Shown: positions 1-12,252, numbered from the stretch's first letter. The stretch: DNA of 64,000 nucleotides from Adiantum capillus-veneris (GCA_014529385.2 CM043944.1:57609268-57673267); one strand, 5' to 3'. The notes: generated by a model not told the origin, from the sequence alone. Translations and numbers: made by a program.

Positions 1-1052
1 AAAGTGGAAGAGAGAGTGTGGCTGCATAGCATGAGAAAACTGGGGTCCACTAATAAAATCATAGCTCACAGCTCGTAGCTCAAAAAAATATGAAAAAATT
101 TGAGGCAAAAGTTCAGCCCACGAGCTACAACTTTTGTTTTTATCACCTTTTCAAATTCAGAGAGCAAGTGAACTTTAAAAATTCAGCAAAACCGATCGTT
201 TTTTTCCACTGCACAAGGTCCTTGTGGGGTCCTTCTTTGGATGATTCTTTTGAATACCTCCAAGAGTGAGCCCTCCATAGTGCATGTATGCATGCCACCT
301 ACCCTTGACCTTATTTGGTAGGTCTATAATTGAAGATATTGTTGAGATTATGATATAAGTGAATAGTACAACTAAGAAAACCCAATATTGGGGGTCTAAA
401 AAATATGTACATGTCAAATATAAATAATATAAGTGGAAAAAATATAAAGGGGTCAAAAGAAATATCTCTCATTATGAGGCTACCATAAAAAGATAAATAT
501 TTTTGGTGTTCTAATTTTTTAGAAAAAAACAAAATAGATGTAGGAAGGGAAAAATCACAATAGTGAAAAAAGATACACATAAATAAAACTAGTTTTTTTG
601 GATTTTCGTTGGGGTGGAGTTATACCAAATATAAGAGAAGCTTACATGAAAATATTTCTATATGGAATAAAGAATATGAAAAATGGTAAGAAAAATTGTG
701 GTAATGGTGAGGCAATGTACAGAGCATAAATAACACACACCTAGGTAGAAATATTTAAATAAATACCAAAATAATTATGAAAAAATCTTTTATTTAGGCC
801 CTATATACAAAGAAATATTTACATACGCATGGGCCATAATATACTTATATTTTTTATTTTTTATTTTTTTTGGCTCAACTAGCCCAATGACTAGCTAATT
901 GAGGGTTTTTTTAAGAAGATATGGGAAAAGTCCCGTGACTCACGCACGCCTATGTACAGTGAAATGGTAGGGATAACCACAGTGTTTGGGTGATTTTGGT
1001 AGGGTGAGGTAACTCACTGTGGCAATTACAAAGAGCCAAAAAACGGCTATCA
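1..1052 (-). mobile_element. 3' LTR (partial) of Tat-like Ty3/gypsy element 1
   Basis: This stretch is repeated at 8589-9640 with no net length change and about five differences by eye. It ends in ...GGCTATCA, so the element reads TGATAGCC... on the minus strand. It is the 3' LTR of the minus-strand gag-pol at 1081-6360. Its outer part lies beyond the window start; the full LTR is about 2.67 kb, judged from the 5' copy. The small ORFs in it are not conserved as proteins and are not called. The near identity of the two LTRs implies a recent insertion, since LTRs are identical when the element integrates. Confidence 0.93.
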
Positions 1053-1055
1053 TTA

Positions 1056-1066
1056 GCCCTCCCCCT
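1056..1066 (-). other. Polypurine tract of element 1
   Basis: On the minus strand this reads AGGGGGAGGGC, three bases before the TG that opens the 3' LTR. A purine run directly before the 3' LTR is where plus-strand DNA synthesis is primed in LTR retrotransposons. Position and composition both fit. Confidence 0.8.
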
Positions 1067-1080
1067 GGATGATGGTATAT

Positions 1081-4000
1081 TCATGTACCATCATAGAGCA
1101 TCTTTTCCAAAGAGAGTGCTTCAGAGTCCTTGACGAGATCTTTATTGTTTGGCCCCTCAGAATTTTGGCTAGACTTACACTCATGCTTCATGTAACAATA
1201 CTTACATGAGACAGCGGCCTTTGGACAGATCTTTGGTAGATCCTTTGGTAGAAGGCGACTCAAATAGGGCTTCAAGCGATACCCGTTTACTTTCCTGGAG
1301 TGCTCTTTACCATTCAAGTCCATAAGCTGATAGTAACTTGAATTGAAAGCCTTCTTGACTATGTATGGCCCTTGCCATCTAGTTTCAAACTTGGCATCAA
1401 AACGATTATCGAGTCGATTGTCATACCTTAGCACCAGATCTCCTTCATTGATGCCTTTGTCCTTTAGTTTCTTGTCAAGTTTCTCCTTCGCCTGCGTAGC
1501 TTTCCTCTTGTAGCACTCGTATGCTGCTTCTCTTTTCCACTCAAGCTCAGCTAAGGTAAGAAGTCGATCCATCCATGCTTCTTGATCATCTTGTGCTGCT
1601 TTGTCATGAAGTCGCATTGTTGGAATGTTGAGCTCGATAGGCTACAAAGCCTCTTGACCATAGACCAAGTGAAATGGTGTGAACTCCGTGGCTTCCCTAT
1701 ATGTGGTTCAATATGCCCACAAGGCACCATCCAAGAAGTCATCCCATAATTTTTTCTTGTTTTGCACCATCTTCCTAATGATTCCTGCAATGACACCATT
1801 AGCCTTCTCCACCAAACCATTTGACTGTGGGTAGTATGGTGTGCTATGACGATGTAGAATGTGAAGCTCTTCACAAACTTCTGTGAGTAAACCCTTCTTG
1901 AACCCCGGACCATTATCCGAGACAATCTCTAGAGGTGTGCCAAATCTACAACAAATATTAGTGTAGACAAACCTGCTCACTGTTTTCCCATTTACCCTTG
2001 CCACACTTTGAGCCTCCACCCACCTAGTCATATAGTCTACAGCCACTAGAATGTAGAGTTTACCATTTTTTGTCCTAGGCAGAGGACCCATAGCATCAAT
2101 GCCCCACTTTTCAAAGGGTCCATTTGCAAGAACTATTTGCCTCGGGCCATGCACCAACCTTCTATTTCCATTTATCTGACAATTGTGACAGCTTTTACAC
2201 CAATGTTGAACATCCACATGCAAGCTTGGCCAAACATACCCCGCAAGCAAAATCTTCTTCACAGTTGATTCTTGGGCAAAATGACCACCACATGCCTCTT
2301 CATGCAAACCTTTTAGAATGGCTGGAATTTCCTCGATAGTTGGTACTCTTCTGCACACTTGATCCTTCCCTCTTTGATAGAGGGAGCCTTCTAGGAAGAG
2401 ATAGAAACTTGCCTTCTTCATGAGTCTCCTCTTCTGAGCCTTCGTGAAGTCTTGTGGAAACTCACCCTCCAAAATGTAGCCGATAATGGGAGCCAATGAC
2501 TCCAATCCCTGGTATCTCGGTTGCTTGACAACTGCTGCCACCATGATGACCTGCACTTCTGTCTCAACACATGTAATTGCTTGTTGTGCAAGTAAATCGG
2601 CATCTTCATTTTGTTTCCTCGGAATATGATATAGTTGCACTTCTTCAAACTGATTAAACATCTCACGAATGGCATGAACTTTTGTCCTTAAGCTTTCATT
2701 CTTGCATGCCCAAGTGCCTAAAATCTGTTTAACAATGAGAAGTGCATCTCCCTTTACCATGAGACGTTTTATCCCTTGGCCAATGCACATCTTCAAACCA
2801 TGAAGTAGTGTGTCGTATTCTGCTTCATTGTTGCTAGTTGAACCTGGTAGATTGACCTTCTCTTTCATGACCACCTCTCCACTTGGGTTGAGCAACACTA
2901 GCCCTCCCCCTGCTTTCCCTGTGGCTCGTCGAAAAGCTCCATCAAAGAACAAGGTAAAAGCATTGGGAATACTTTTTGGTGGTGGCAATGGTAGGGTCTT
3001 TACTTGAGGCACCTTAATTTCTTTCTCATGTACCCTATAAGTGAGAATCCCTGCCAATTGTGCATGCACACTATCTTCTACCTTGAAAGAGTATTGAAAC
3101 TCTTGCAACTCCATAATCCACTTTGAGATCCTAGTACTAAGATTCATTTGAGATGACACCCAAGGGAACAAATTTTCTGCAGTGAGAATTACAAAAGGTT
3201 TTGGTAGTAGGTAGGATCTAAACTTTCTCACCGCAAACATGAGAGAAAGCATCATGGGTTCTGCTTCTGTATAGTCTCTCTCCAAAGCATTCATGACCCT
3301 ACTAGCAAAGTAGATGGGTCGCATCCTTGTACTGTGGGGATCTTGTTGTAGCAACACAGCACCAATTGTTTCCCTTCCAACACTAGAGCTAACAAAGAAT
3401 GTGTACTCCCAACAAGGAGGCATGAGTGTTGGTAGCTCTGACAAAATGACTTTAATGTTACAAAAATACTCTTCAAGCTCATCAGACCATGCAAATTCTA
3501 CTTGTTGTGTCAACTTTTGCAAAGGATGAAGCAACTCCGAGGCTAAGTGAATGAAGCGTGACATATACTTCACCTTCTGAATGAAAGAGATGACCTCCTT
3601 AAGACTCTTCGGTGATGGGAGCTCAATAAGATCCTTTGCCTTTGAAGGATCCACCTCAATGCCTTTATAGGAAACCTTGTGACCGAGCAAGATCACTTCA
3701 TCCTCACCTATGTGGCACTTGTCGGGGTTGAGTTGACCTCCCATGTCGTAGAGCTTCTTTAAACCTTCTTCTACCCTTTGTAGATGCAATGATTTTGAGC
3801 TATAAATACAAAAATCATCAATGAACACCCTAATTGACTTTCCAAAGAATGCTTGAAACACCATATTCATGAAACGTTGGAATGTTGCAGGAGCATTTGT
3901 CAGACCAAATGGCATGACTCTAAAAGCATAACAACCCCAAGGAGTGATAAAGGTTGTTTTCAATTGATCCTCCAATGCAATCCCTATTTGAAAGTAACCT

Positions 4001-6360
4001 GAGTAACCATCGCACACAGTGTACTTCTCAGGACCAGCTACCTCATTTAGTATCTCATCCTGAAATGGGAGGGGAAAGTGATCTCTTTTTGTTGCCTCAT
4101 TGAGTGGACGGTAATCCACACACACCCTCCACTTTCCGTTTTTCTTAGGAGTGACAACAACGGGAGAGACCCACTCTGAATTCTCCACTGGATAAATGAA
4201 GCCTGCTGCTAGAAGCTTTCTTACCTCCTTGAGTAGAGCCTGCTCCTTAATGACTCCTAGCCTTCGTAGCTTTTGAGCCTTAGGTGTGGCCTCTGGCTTC
4301 AACTCAATCTTGTGTTGAACAACATCTACTCCACGCACGTCGGTGTAGTCTTTAGCAAAAAGCCTAGGAAACTTCCTTAGCACACATTTGAACTCCTCTC
4401 TTTCATCCTTTGTAAGTGTTGTTGATAGCATACCTTCCAGCATCCCTTCATCTTGAACACCTTCGTTCTCTTGAGGACCTACCTCCTCCAAGCCTTGACA
4501 AGAGGTCTCTTGGTTGCTTGGCTTAAACCTTACCCCCATGACTTCGATGGAAGACTCCTCTTCAGTAATGCTGCCGCTACTTTCTTCTTCTGAAGTGCTA
4601 TCGGTCCAACCTTCTTCCGTCTCACTTTGAGATGATTCTTCATGGAGATCCTCTTGGCGTTGCTCCTTCATGTCAAAGACAACCTTCTTATGATTGTCAT
4701 TCCTGCAAATTAGCTTTCCACTCTCCCAATCCTGCAAAGCTCGCATTTTCATTAGCCATGGTCTTCCTAGGATAAATGGGTAACCATTTCCTTTGGTAGA
4801 CATGACATAGAAATCCACTGCCTTCTTAATGCCAAAGGCCTCCACAAAAACATTTTTACAAATGCCTACGCACCTAGCCTTGCTATTGTTTGCCATCTTG
4901 ACCTTAATTTCAGGTGTCTCATGGATGTGCATGCCTAGTTTTTGCATGAGTCCCTCTGTCATGATGCAAATTTGTGCACCCCCATCCACTAGACCTTTCC
5001 TAACCAATCTCCCTTTTATGTAACAATCTAGCACAGGTGTAATGTCCTCATTCATTTCAGCTTGTGCAATTTTTACAACAGGCACACTCTCTTTCACCTT
5101 TCTCCTAGTGCTAATTGCCCTTGTTAAATCCCTCCTAACTTGTGGACATAATGCAAGAAATTGAGGCCATGAAATATCAGGACCCTTACCTCTCATGTCT
5201 TCCAACAAGTTGTACGGAGCCATACCATGTCCAAGAGGGAAGTCTTGGAGGTTGATACGACGTCGAGTCCTCTTGGTTTCCTTGGTCTCCTTTGCCTTTT
5301 TTCCTTGTCCATGGTCACTCTGTGATGTGACTCCCTCTTTCTCTTTACCTTTTCGTCGGCCACGCTTAATGCCATTTGCTTCCATGTCAACCTCATTTGA
5401 GTTTGTCACCTCTACCACATGCACATTTGGATCTGGCAAAGGTGGAACTCCTCCTACCCCTTGTGGAGGTGGTCTTGGTCCATTTGGTCTTTGTAGAAGC
5501 CTTGGTTGTTGACAAGTTCCTTCACCTGCATTCATCACTGGGTAATTCAAGTTAGGTCTCCCTGGCTCCCCACGGGGCCAAGGACAATTATACATCCCAT
5601 GTCCAGACTCTCCGCAATTCCAACATTGCAAGACTCTCCTAGGTCGTGGATCTCGCTCTTCAGACTTCTTTGCTTGTCCCTTTGGACCTACAGCTTGTGC
5701 AAGGTGAATTGACAGGCTGCTTAAAGATTCGTTTAACTTCTCAATTACTTTCGTCGTTACCTCAGGAAGCTCCCTCGATGTTGATGCTTGTGACTTACCT
5801 TTGGGTCTAAGACCTTCTATTGGAACCTCTCCCCTTAAGCACTTGAGTTTCCTATACTTCTCAGCAGCCCTAGTTTCAGCTGCATCAAAAGTAGCAGGTG
5901 CACCCGCCTCAACTTTTACCTTAAGGTCAGGAAAGAGTCCGGCTATGAACCTCTCCTTCTTTAGAAATCCTGCACCATCACCAGGGTTAGCAACATTTTG
6001 TATCCATAAAGTCCAAAGACGTAGGAACTCTTGCTTGTACAAGTAGTAGTCATCTAAGTCTTTTTGCTTATGAGAAACAATGTCTTGCCATAATTTCTGA
6101 GTGTTTTGGGGATCAAAGAAGTATCTCTTAAAACGATTCAAAACTTCTGTGTAATTCCCCTTAACTTCCTCAGGCAAAGAGTCAAACCAAGTACTAGCAT
6201 CTTTCCTAAGGACCACCTCAAACATTTCTACAGGTTCTTGATCGGTTACTATCCTCTTGATACGGCAAGACATCTTGAAATTTGCTAAAAATAATTTTGC
6301 ATCCTCTCCAGGCTCTCCAAAGAAAAGAGGATATCCAGACATTTGGCGTTGGCTCTCCAT
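1081..6360 (-). pseudogene. gag-pol polyprotein of Tat-like element 1, two in-frame stops
   Basis: One reading frame runs from 6438 to 1081; the likely start is the ATG at 6360, just before the gag sequence ESQRQMSGYP. Domains in order: gag; zinc knuckle C-X2-C-X4-H-X4-C near 5584-5629; aspartic protease with VDGGA near 4980 and ILGRPW near 4770; reverse transcriptase about 4220-3540 with FIDD near 3815; RNase H about 3530-3060; a second, archaeal-type RNase H about 2960-2560 with D, E (NNEAEY), D and D visible; integrase zinc finger near 2310-2160 and DDE core about 2110-1720; integrase C-terminal part to 1081. The dual RNase H marks the Tat lineage. Only two stops break the frame, one in WAY*TT near 1705 and one in GQEAL*PIEL near 1645. 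No chromodomain was seen. The protein may have been functional until very recently. Confidence 0.93.
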
Positions 6361-6444
6361 TGAATTGATTTCAAAGTGACGCGTTTTTGTTTTTTCTTTC
6401 TTTAAAAGATTTACACAATAATATTTTCTAAATTGCAATCTATT

Positions 6445-6663
6445 CTACAACAAAATAAAAATATTCACATCAAATGACCTATGATAATCAATAAGAGGTA
6501 GAATGACAGGGTTTGGTGACGCGAGAATTTCTCCTGCTCTTTGGGCACCAAACATGAATACCATACGTTGTTGAAAATGGATTTTTCTACTAATTGCAAT
6601 GTTTACTCTAATGTGTGGAGTGAAATGAAAGGGAAAAACTTGTATTCCTGGGCCATTATCCAT
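6445..6663 (-). CDS. Small upstream ORF A of element 1 (72 aa), unknown family
   Basis: I do not recognise this protein. It starts with MDNGPG and ends 85 bases before the gag ATG at 6360. Its last 62 residues align without gaps to ORF B (6685-6897) and to the upstream ORF of element 4 (63330-63548). About 35 of 62 positions match element 4 by eye, including SRKI.FQQR.VFMFG, a proline-rich middle and a C-terminal SFDV..F.L. Neither a clear signal peptide nor a membrane segment stands out. Ogre-type relatives of Tat elements are known to carry an extra ORF of unknown role upstream of gag. This could be a short equivalent, but homology to that ORF is untested. Confidence 0.7.
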   Translation of the reverse strand: MDNGPGIQVFPFHFTPHIRVNIAISRKIHFQQRMVFMFGAQRAGEILASPNPVILPLIDYHRSFDVNIFILL

Positions 6664-6684
6664 GGTCTATGCATGACCTAATTC

Positions 6685-6897
6685 TTAAAACAAAACAAAA
6701 ATATAGACGTCCAAACTAAGGTCGTACCTAATGAGAGGCAAAATAAAAGGATTTACTGATGCGTTTATCTCTGCCAACCTAAGAGGACCTAAAATTCTAT
6801 GAATTACACGTTGAAATTGCAACTTAGTACTAACAATTATGTGTACCTTTTGCCTTGCAATGGGAATGAAGGGATCATACAAATTCTCGTGATTCAT
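6685..6897 (-). CDS. Small upstream ORF B of element 1 (70 aa), paralogue of ORF A
   Basis: This ORF lies 21 bases upstream of ORF A in the same direction, between the primer-binding site and gag. The 62 C-terminal residues align to ORF A without gaps, sharing PF at the start, GP.R..EI, NP.ILPLI.Y and a final LDV.IF.L. It is more diverged from ORF A than ORF A is from the element 4 copy, so the tandem pair probably predates the split of these elements. The function is unknown. No stop interrupts it. Confidence 0.65.
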   Translation of the reverse strand: MNHENLYDPFIPIARQKVHIIVSTKLQFQRVIHRILGPLRLAEINASVNPFILPLIRYDLSLDVYIFVLF

Positions 6898-6950
6898 GCA
6901 AGTTACTTGATTATGCTAAAGGTTGAGCCTACACAAAACATACACAAGCC

Positions 6951-6970
6951 GTCCTCAGTGGGGGCACCAA
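6951..6970 (-). other. Primer-binding site of element 1
   Basis: On the minus strand, two bases after the LTR end, the sequence reads TTGGTGCCCCCACTGAGGAC. A TGG start just inside the 5' LTR is where the CCA end of a tRNA primes minus-strand synthesis. The closest match in this window is the TGGCGCCCCCACGG site of element 4. It is not the initiator-Met site used by many plant elements. I cannot name the tRNA. Confidence 0.72.
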
Positions 6971-6972
6971 TT

Positions 6973-7234
6973 TGAGGCGGTCCGGGGCGGGCAACAAGAA
7001 GAGCAACCTCTAAACACCCTTCAAGGCTCCCGTGCTGCTCAATGGGGCTGGGGCACAACACAACACAAACCAAAACAACAAACCCACAGCCAAATCCCAA
7101 CTACACAAGGGGCACCACCTAGTTTAAGAGCGAACTAGGACGCAAAAGAGGAGAATCGTTAGAGCAACCCACAAACAAGCAAGGAATTTACACTAACCCT
7201 AACACCAATGGAACACTCTCACACACTAAAACAC

Positions 7235-7266
<32 letters not shown>

Positions 7267-9640
7267 GTGCTCGGGCTGCTTTGAAACGTATCGGCAATGA
7301 TCAAGCAAACACGATTATATATTTAAGAAAGAGAGAGAAAGGGGGAGGGGGTGCTTGTTGCATTAATACCTTCTTACAAATCTGTCATGACAAATCAAAG
7401 TGAGATTAGTATTTGTTCAACATAGCTTGCGTAAATTTCACCACAACACATCACAAGAAAAGCCACCCCAATCACTGTCTTAAGGCCAGGGGAGTCCTCT
7501 CCACCCTGTCGCCCTCTTACAGTATGTGGGACTTATGGCTAGATTGATGACAACACCAGAGACAAGCTATCAAGAACTTAACAAAAAACACCAAGACACT
7601 TACGCATCATTGTTGTCCATTACTTCACGTTGGAAGGGAGACAAGGTATCCAAGCTTAGTCCAAATCCACCCTCCTTGATTCAGCAAATGTTGGGCTTAC
7701 ACTAGTAGGAGAAATGATAGATTTCCTACTCTCAATTGAATGATCACTCTCTCTCTTACAATGGCATAGAGTTCCCTTGCTAATCCCCTATTACAACACA
7801 TGCACATGCATAAGACAATGAGTTTCCACTCAAGAGCTCCTTCTAGAGAGGTTGAGCTTGGCTTCTCAAGCTATAGCATAGTGCTCTTGCTTATGGCTCT
7901 CCCTTTTTTGTGCTAGCTACACCCTCCTTTTATAGCAATTTTGAAGGCTAGGGTTACTCCTCTAACCATGGTTGGGTTAGATTTTCAGCAATTTATCTAA
8001 TTTCTTTTGCTTGGAATTATCAAGAAGTTGGTGGGGAAAGAGAGAGGAGAGAAATGGAGGTGATAGGACTTTTCATAGTGGGTTAGTGTTAGTAGAGTTA
8101 GTATTAATTTACAAATGGAATTGGATATTTACAATGGGAGTATCCATGTAGGATACAATTAAGGAAGAAAAACTCTTAAGAGGTAAGAAAAGGTGGATTT
8201 CTTACAAGGTTGATGCTCCAAGTGTCTTGAGTAGGGCCAATTTTGACGCTTGTTGACGGTCCACTAGCTTTGACGGTACATTTTTTCTCCACTCTTGACC
8301 TTCCTTGAGAGACAAGGTAATTGAAGCTGAGTAATCAACCACCATGATGCTGTCTTTTAAGAGAAGAGGCTGAATTTTGTGGTTTTTTTGATAGATATGG
8401 GTAATTTGGAGGAGGAAAAATGAGACTAGGTGGTCAATTTTGGAATGGAATTGTGTGTGGGAGGTATGAGTTCACCATGGTTTCTCTTATTCTTCAAGGT
8501 TGAGGAGAAGGTGAGTAGGGTGCAGAGAGGAGTGGTGAGAGAGGTGGGGATGATGAGTGGAGAAGTGTGTGTGAAAGAGGAAAATGATAAAGTGGAAGAG
8601 AGAGTGTGGCTGCATAGCATGAGAAAACTGGGGTCCACTAATAAAATCATAGCTCACAGCTCGTAGCTCAAAAAAATATGAAAAAATTTGAGGCAAAAGT
8701 TCAGCCCACGAGCTACAACTTTTGTTTTTATCACCTTTTCAAATTCAGAGAGCAAGTGAACTTTAAAAATTCAGCAAAACCGATCGTTTTTTTCCACTGC
8801 ACAAGGTCCTTGTGGGGTCCTTCTTTGGATGATTCTTTTGAATACCTCCAAGAGTGAGCCCTCCATAGTGCATGTATGCATGCCACCTACCCTTGACCTT
8901 ATTTGGTAGGTCTATAATTGAAGATATTGTTGAGATTATGATATAAGTGAATAGTACAACTAAGAAAACCCAATATTGGGGGTCTAAAAAATATGTACAT
9001 GTCAAATATAAATAATATAAGTGGAAAAAATATAAAGGGGTCAAAAGAAATATCTCTCATTATGAGGCTACCATAAAAAGATAAATATTTTTGGTGTTCT
9101 AATTTTTTAGAAAAAAACAAAATAGATGTAGGAAGGGAAAAATCACAATAGTGAAAAAAGATACACATAAATAAAACTAGTTTTTTTGGATTTTCGTTGG
9201 GGTGGAGTTATACCAAATATAAGAGAAGCTTACATGAAAATATTTCTATATGGAATAAAGAATATGAAAAATGGTAAGAAAAATTGTGGTAATGGTGAGG
9301 CAATGTACAGAGCATAAATAACACACACCTAGGTAGAAATATTTAAATAAATACCAAAATAATTATGAAAAAATATTTTATTTAGGCACTATATACAAAG
9401 AAATATTTACATACGCATGGGCCATAATATACTTATATTTTTTTATTTTTATTTTTTTTGGCTCAACTAGCCCAATGACTAGCTAATTGAGGGTTTTTTT
9501 AAGAAGATATGGGAAAAGTCCCGTGACTCACGCACGCCTATGTACAGTGAAATGGTAGGGATAACCACAGTGTTTGGGTGATTTTGGTAGGGTGAGGTAA
9601 CTCACTGTGGCAATTACAAAGAGCCGAAAAACGGCTATCA
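6973..9640 (-). mobile_element. 5' LTR of element 1 (2668 bp)
   Basis: It begins TGAGGCGG and ends GGCTATCA on the plus strand, so it is TG...CA in either orientation. Its right 1052 bp equal the partial LTR at 1-1052. It holds a (GA)n run near 7233-7263. The flank after it is GTAG, the expected right target-site copy; the left copy is outside the window. A diverged solo copy of the same LTR is at 51291-53914. Confidence 0.92.
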
Positions 9641-10598
9641 GTAGTAACACCTTCTAATTCCATTGGGAGCGTGGTATTGCCGTCTTCCCCTTCACATTAT
9701 TCTCCTACCTTGTTTAAAGGGAGGAATCTCAAAACTCGAGCAAGATTTTCTGAGCAATCCTCAAAGCGAGCAAGACTAGCCAAAGCACACTATACATAAC
9801 AAAAACCAAACAGGACTTTTTAAGTGACTTCAAGCACAGCAAAAAAAAACTAAAACAAGATTACACCTAATTTTAATGTTAAAACGATCACAAATTTTTG
9901 ACAAAGAAACCCCTTTAACAAGGGTTTGGTAGAATGTTTCCATTGATGGGCTATAACAATTGGAACCCATACAATGGCATGTTGATATTCCTCTTCTTAG
10001 AACTAGTTGCCCTCGATATTAAAAGATCATTCTACCACCATTGATACTTGTTAGGAATAGTGGCACCATGATTCCAACGGATATAAATCTCCTATTCCTA
10101 CCTCCCTACATGTAGGACCACGAGACTTGCACTAAAAGAGAAAGGTTGTTGCCACTCGAACAAATGGCATGAATAAGGAGAGTCTGGGAGCTTGATCTTC
10201 TCTTCACTTCTTCTTCTTCTCCTGTCTCTTGCTCTACATCAGGTTATTGTGGGTTGATGTACGATAACATACTATGCATTTTAAGTTACTTTAGAGAAAA
10301 CGGTGGAAACTTGAGAATAATTCTATTAATGAGGCTATTCTTTTGAGAAAATCCACATCATGGTACATATTAAAGTCTAGATCACACCATCATAGGTAGC
10401 CTTCTATGGGGGGGGGGAGTGGGAGTTAATGGTGTTGCCAAAAGTGGTGGTGACAAACGTGTCAAGGGAGGTGGTAATGGTGGGGCATTATAAAGAGTGC
10501 TTTTATAGAAGAGTACACAAGGTTGATAAAGCTATGAACAATTTTCTTATGACAACTTTGTCCACATGCTAGTTCTCTTTTACCTACCCATATCGATA
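9641..10598. other. Noncoding stretch, nothing recognised
   Basis: This is the flank of element 1. It is AT-rich with a G9 run near 10411. I see no ORF of note, no domain similarity and no repeat shared with the rest of the window. Confidence 0.5.
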
Positions 10599-10599
10599 G

Positions 10600-11542
10600 A
10601 AACCTAGGTTTAGTGTAATCCCACCTACAAATTTTGAGATTTATCTTCAAATTCAAAGTAGAAGGTAAATAAACCTACAAACTTTAGAGAGATTTAGTGT
10701 AAAAACCTTCTCTTAAATTTTCCATGTTAATATGAGCACAACTCAGAGCTCCTAAACTGCTCGCGGTTCCTAGTCTGTTGAGTTGTCCGTCATGCCTCAA
10801 CCCAGATTACTCACCCAACGTGTGATGCCCATATGCTGAATACACTTCTTAGAGCCATGGTGTATGATTGTCATTGTAGTCCTTTGAAATGCTTTTCCTA
10901 ATGCGGCTTAGCCCTCCATTTTTTTTGTACTCTATTTACTGTTTGGGAGCTGTACATCCATCAATGCCTCATAGCAATTCAAATGGATGGTAGTCTAGCA
11001 TTGCATCTGTCATCTTGCAGAATGATGTGGACCAGGCCTCAGTCCTTAGCACCCCATAAGGTAACCCCCTTAAAGGGGTAACTGGGAGGTTGGTTGTGCT
11101 ACAACAAACAACATTGTGCCACGTTGAGAAAACTGTGTTGGCTAGGAAAGGTAAATCTCATGGTCCTTAATCATTGATAAATTTGGTTTTTGAAGGAGCT
11201 GGGCAAGGAAACTCACAATAGACGAGGCAAGAAGGTCCTCAGGTTCAACTGTCGTCATTTTCAACAACTAGATAGTATAAACAAAACCCTTCAAAAAATC
11301 TATTTGAAAGAGACGCAGACTCTTTCACGTACGGGCAGGGACCAGTGCTTGAAAAAAGCTTTGTTCTGAAAACTTGGCAAACCTCCTATGAGAATTTTAG
11401 TGGTAAATTGACTAAATTTGAAGGTTTTTACACCAAATGATGCTAAATTTCTCTAGATTTTGTAGGTTTATTCACTTTATAATTTAAAATTTAGAGGTAA
11501 ATCTCAAAATTTGTAGGTGGGATTACATTAAACCTAGGTTTT
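10600..11542. repeat. Long inverted repeat (foldback-like element), about 0.94 kb
   Basis: The arm at 10600-10716 (starting AAACCTAGGTTTAGTGTAAT) is the imperfect reverse complement of 11412-11542 (ending ATTACATTAAACCTAGGTTT). Shared blocks include the complement of ACCTACAAATTTTGAGATTTA and GTGTAAAAACCTTC. About 0.7 kb of unrelated sequence lies between the arms, with no transposase motif. It could be a foldback or nonautonomous DNA transposon. I found no convincing target duplication. Confidence 0.65.
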
Positions 11543-11666
11543 TTTTTCAACCCCTCCCCCTCTCTTTCTCTCTCCTCACTCTTTGTCAATCTCTTTAAAA
11601 AAACATTCTCTGAAAGAGCCCGCACCGGCGTCGACTTTTTGTTAAGAGAGATTGAGAGAGATGGAG

Positions 11667-11734
<68 letters not shown>

Positions 11735-12170
11735 GGGAGGATCGTATATGTAGGAGGGAAGTTTGTAAGGGAAGAGGTTGAGGAGGCGGAGATCGTGCAT
11801 GCTGTAGGATCAACATATCTGTGCTAATGTGCGTCACGCGACCTTGTACTCTAGGGAGAGCTTCTGCATGTTGACGCAACCCAACCTTATTTTTTGTTGC
11901 ACCATCGTTTTTGGGGTTGCGGATTGAGTAGGTTTTTCCCAACCCAATTAAGCATCAAGTGTGAAGAATCGTAGTGGTTGTTGGACTAAGCGAGGTAGGG
12001 GAGGGAGAGCACATGCTCCTGCGTTGCGAGGCAAGAGTTCATAACTTCTATTGGGGACACGTAGAGACAACGAAAGCAGACCTTCGGACTCTAGAGAGGT
12101 GCAGCTGCTAAATAGCACTTCTCTCTTCCCCCCCCCCGTCTCTCTCTCTCAAATTCTCTTAAATAACAGG
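11543..12170. other. Noncoding, (GA)n microsatellite and half of a hairpin motif
   Basis: It holds a GA run at 11669-11731. Near 11602-11632 it has ATTCTCTGAAAGAGCCCGCACCGGCG, here cited only by position and key blocks (TCTCTGAAAGA, GCACCGGCG), which resembles the left arm and loop of the hairpin at 13347-13404. No gene is seen. Confidence 0.6.
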
Positions 12171-12252
12171 TCTTGAGTTCAACTCTCCTCATCGGCTAGA
12201 TCTTTAAGGTCTCTTGGGATAGTTTCCTACGATGTTAAAACTCTCTTCTTCT
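12171..12252 (+). repeat. Dispersed repeat, copy 1
   Basis: The segment from GGTCTTGAGTTCAACTC to ACGATGTTAAAACTC recurs in inverse orientation at 59292-59370, with a short indel. The GAGTTCAACTC block looks like the box B of a tRNA-derived promoter, so a SINE is possible. No matching box A or A-tail was found. Confidence 0.55.

Noticed and set aside
175-580. Two 89-93 codon ORFs, repeated at 8763-9168
   Set aside because: They lie inside the LTR; the solo LTR copy at 53072-53459 breaks one of them, so there is no sign of protein conservation.
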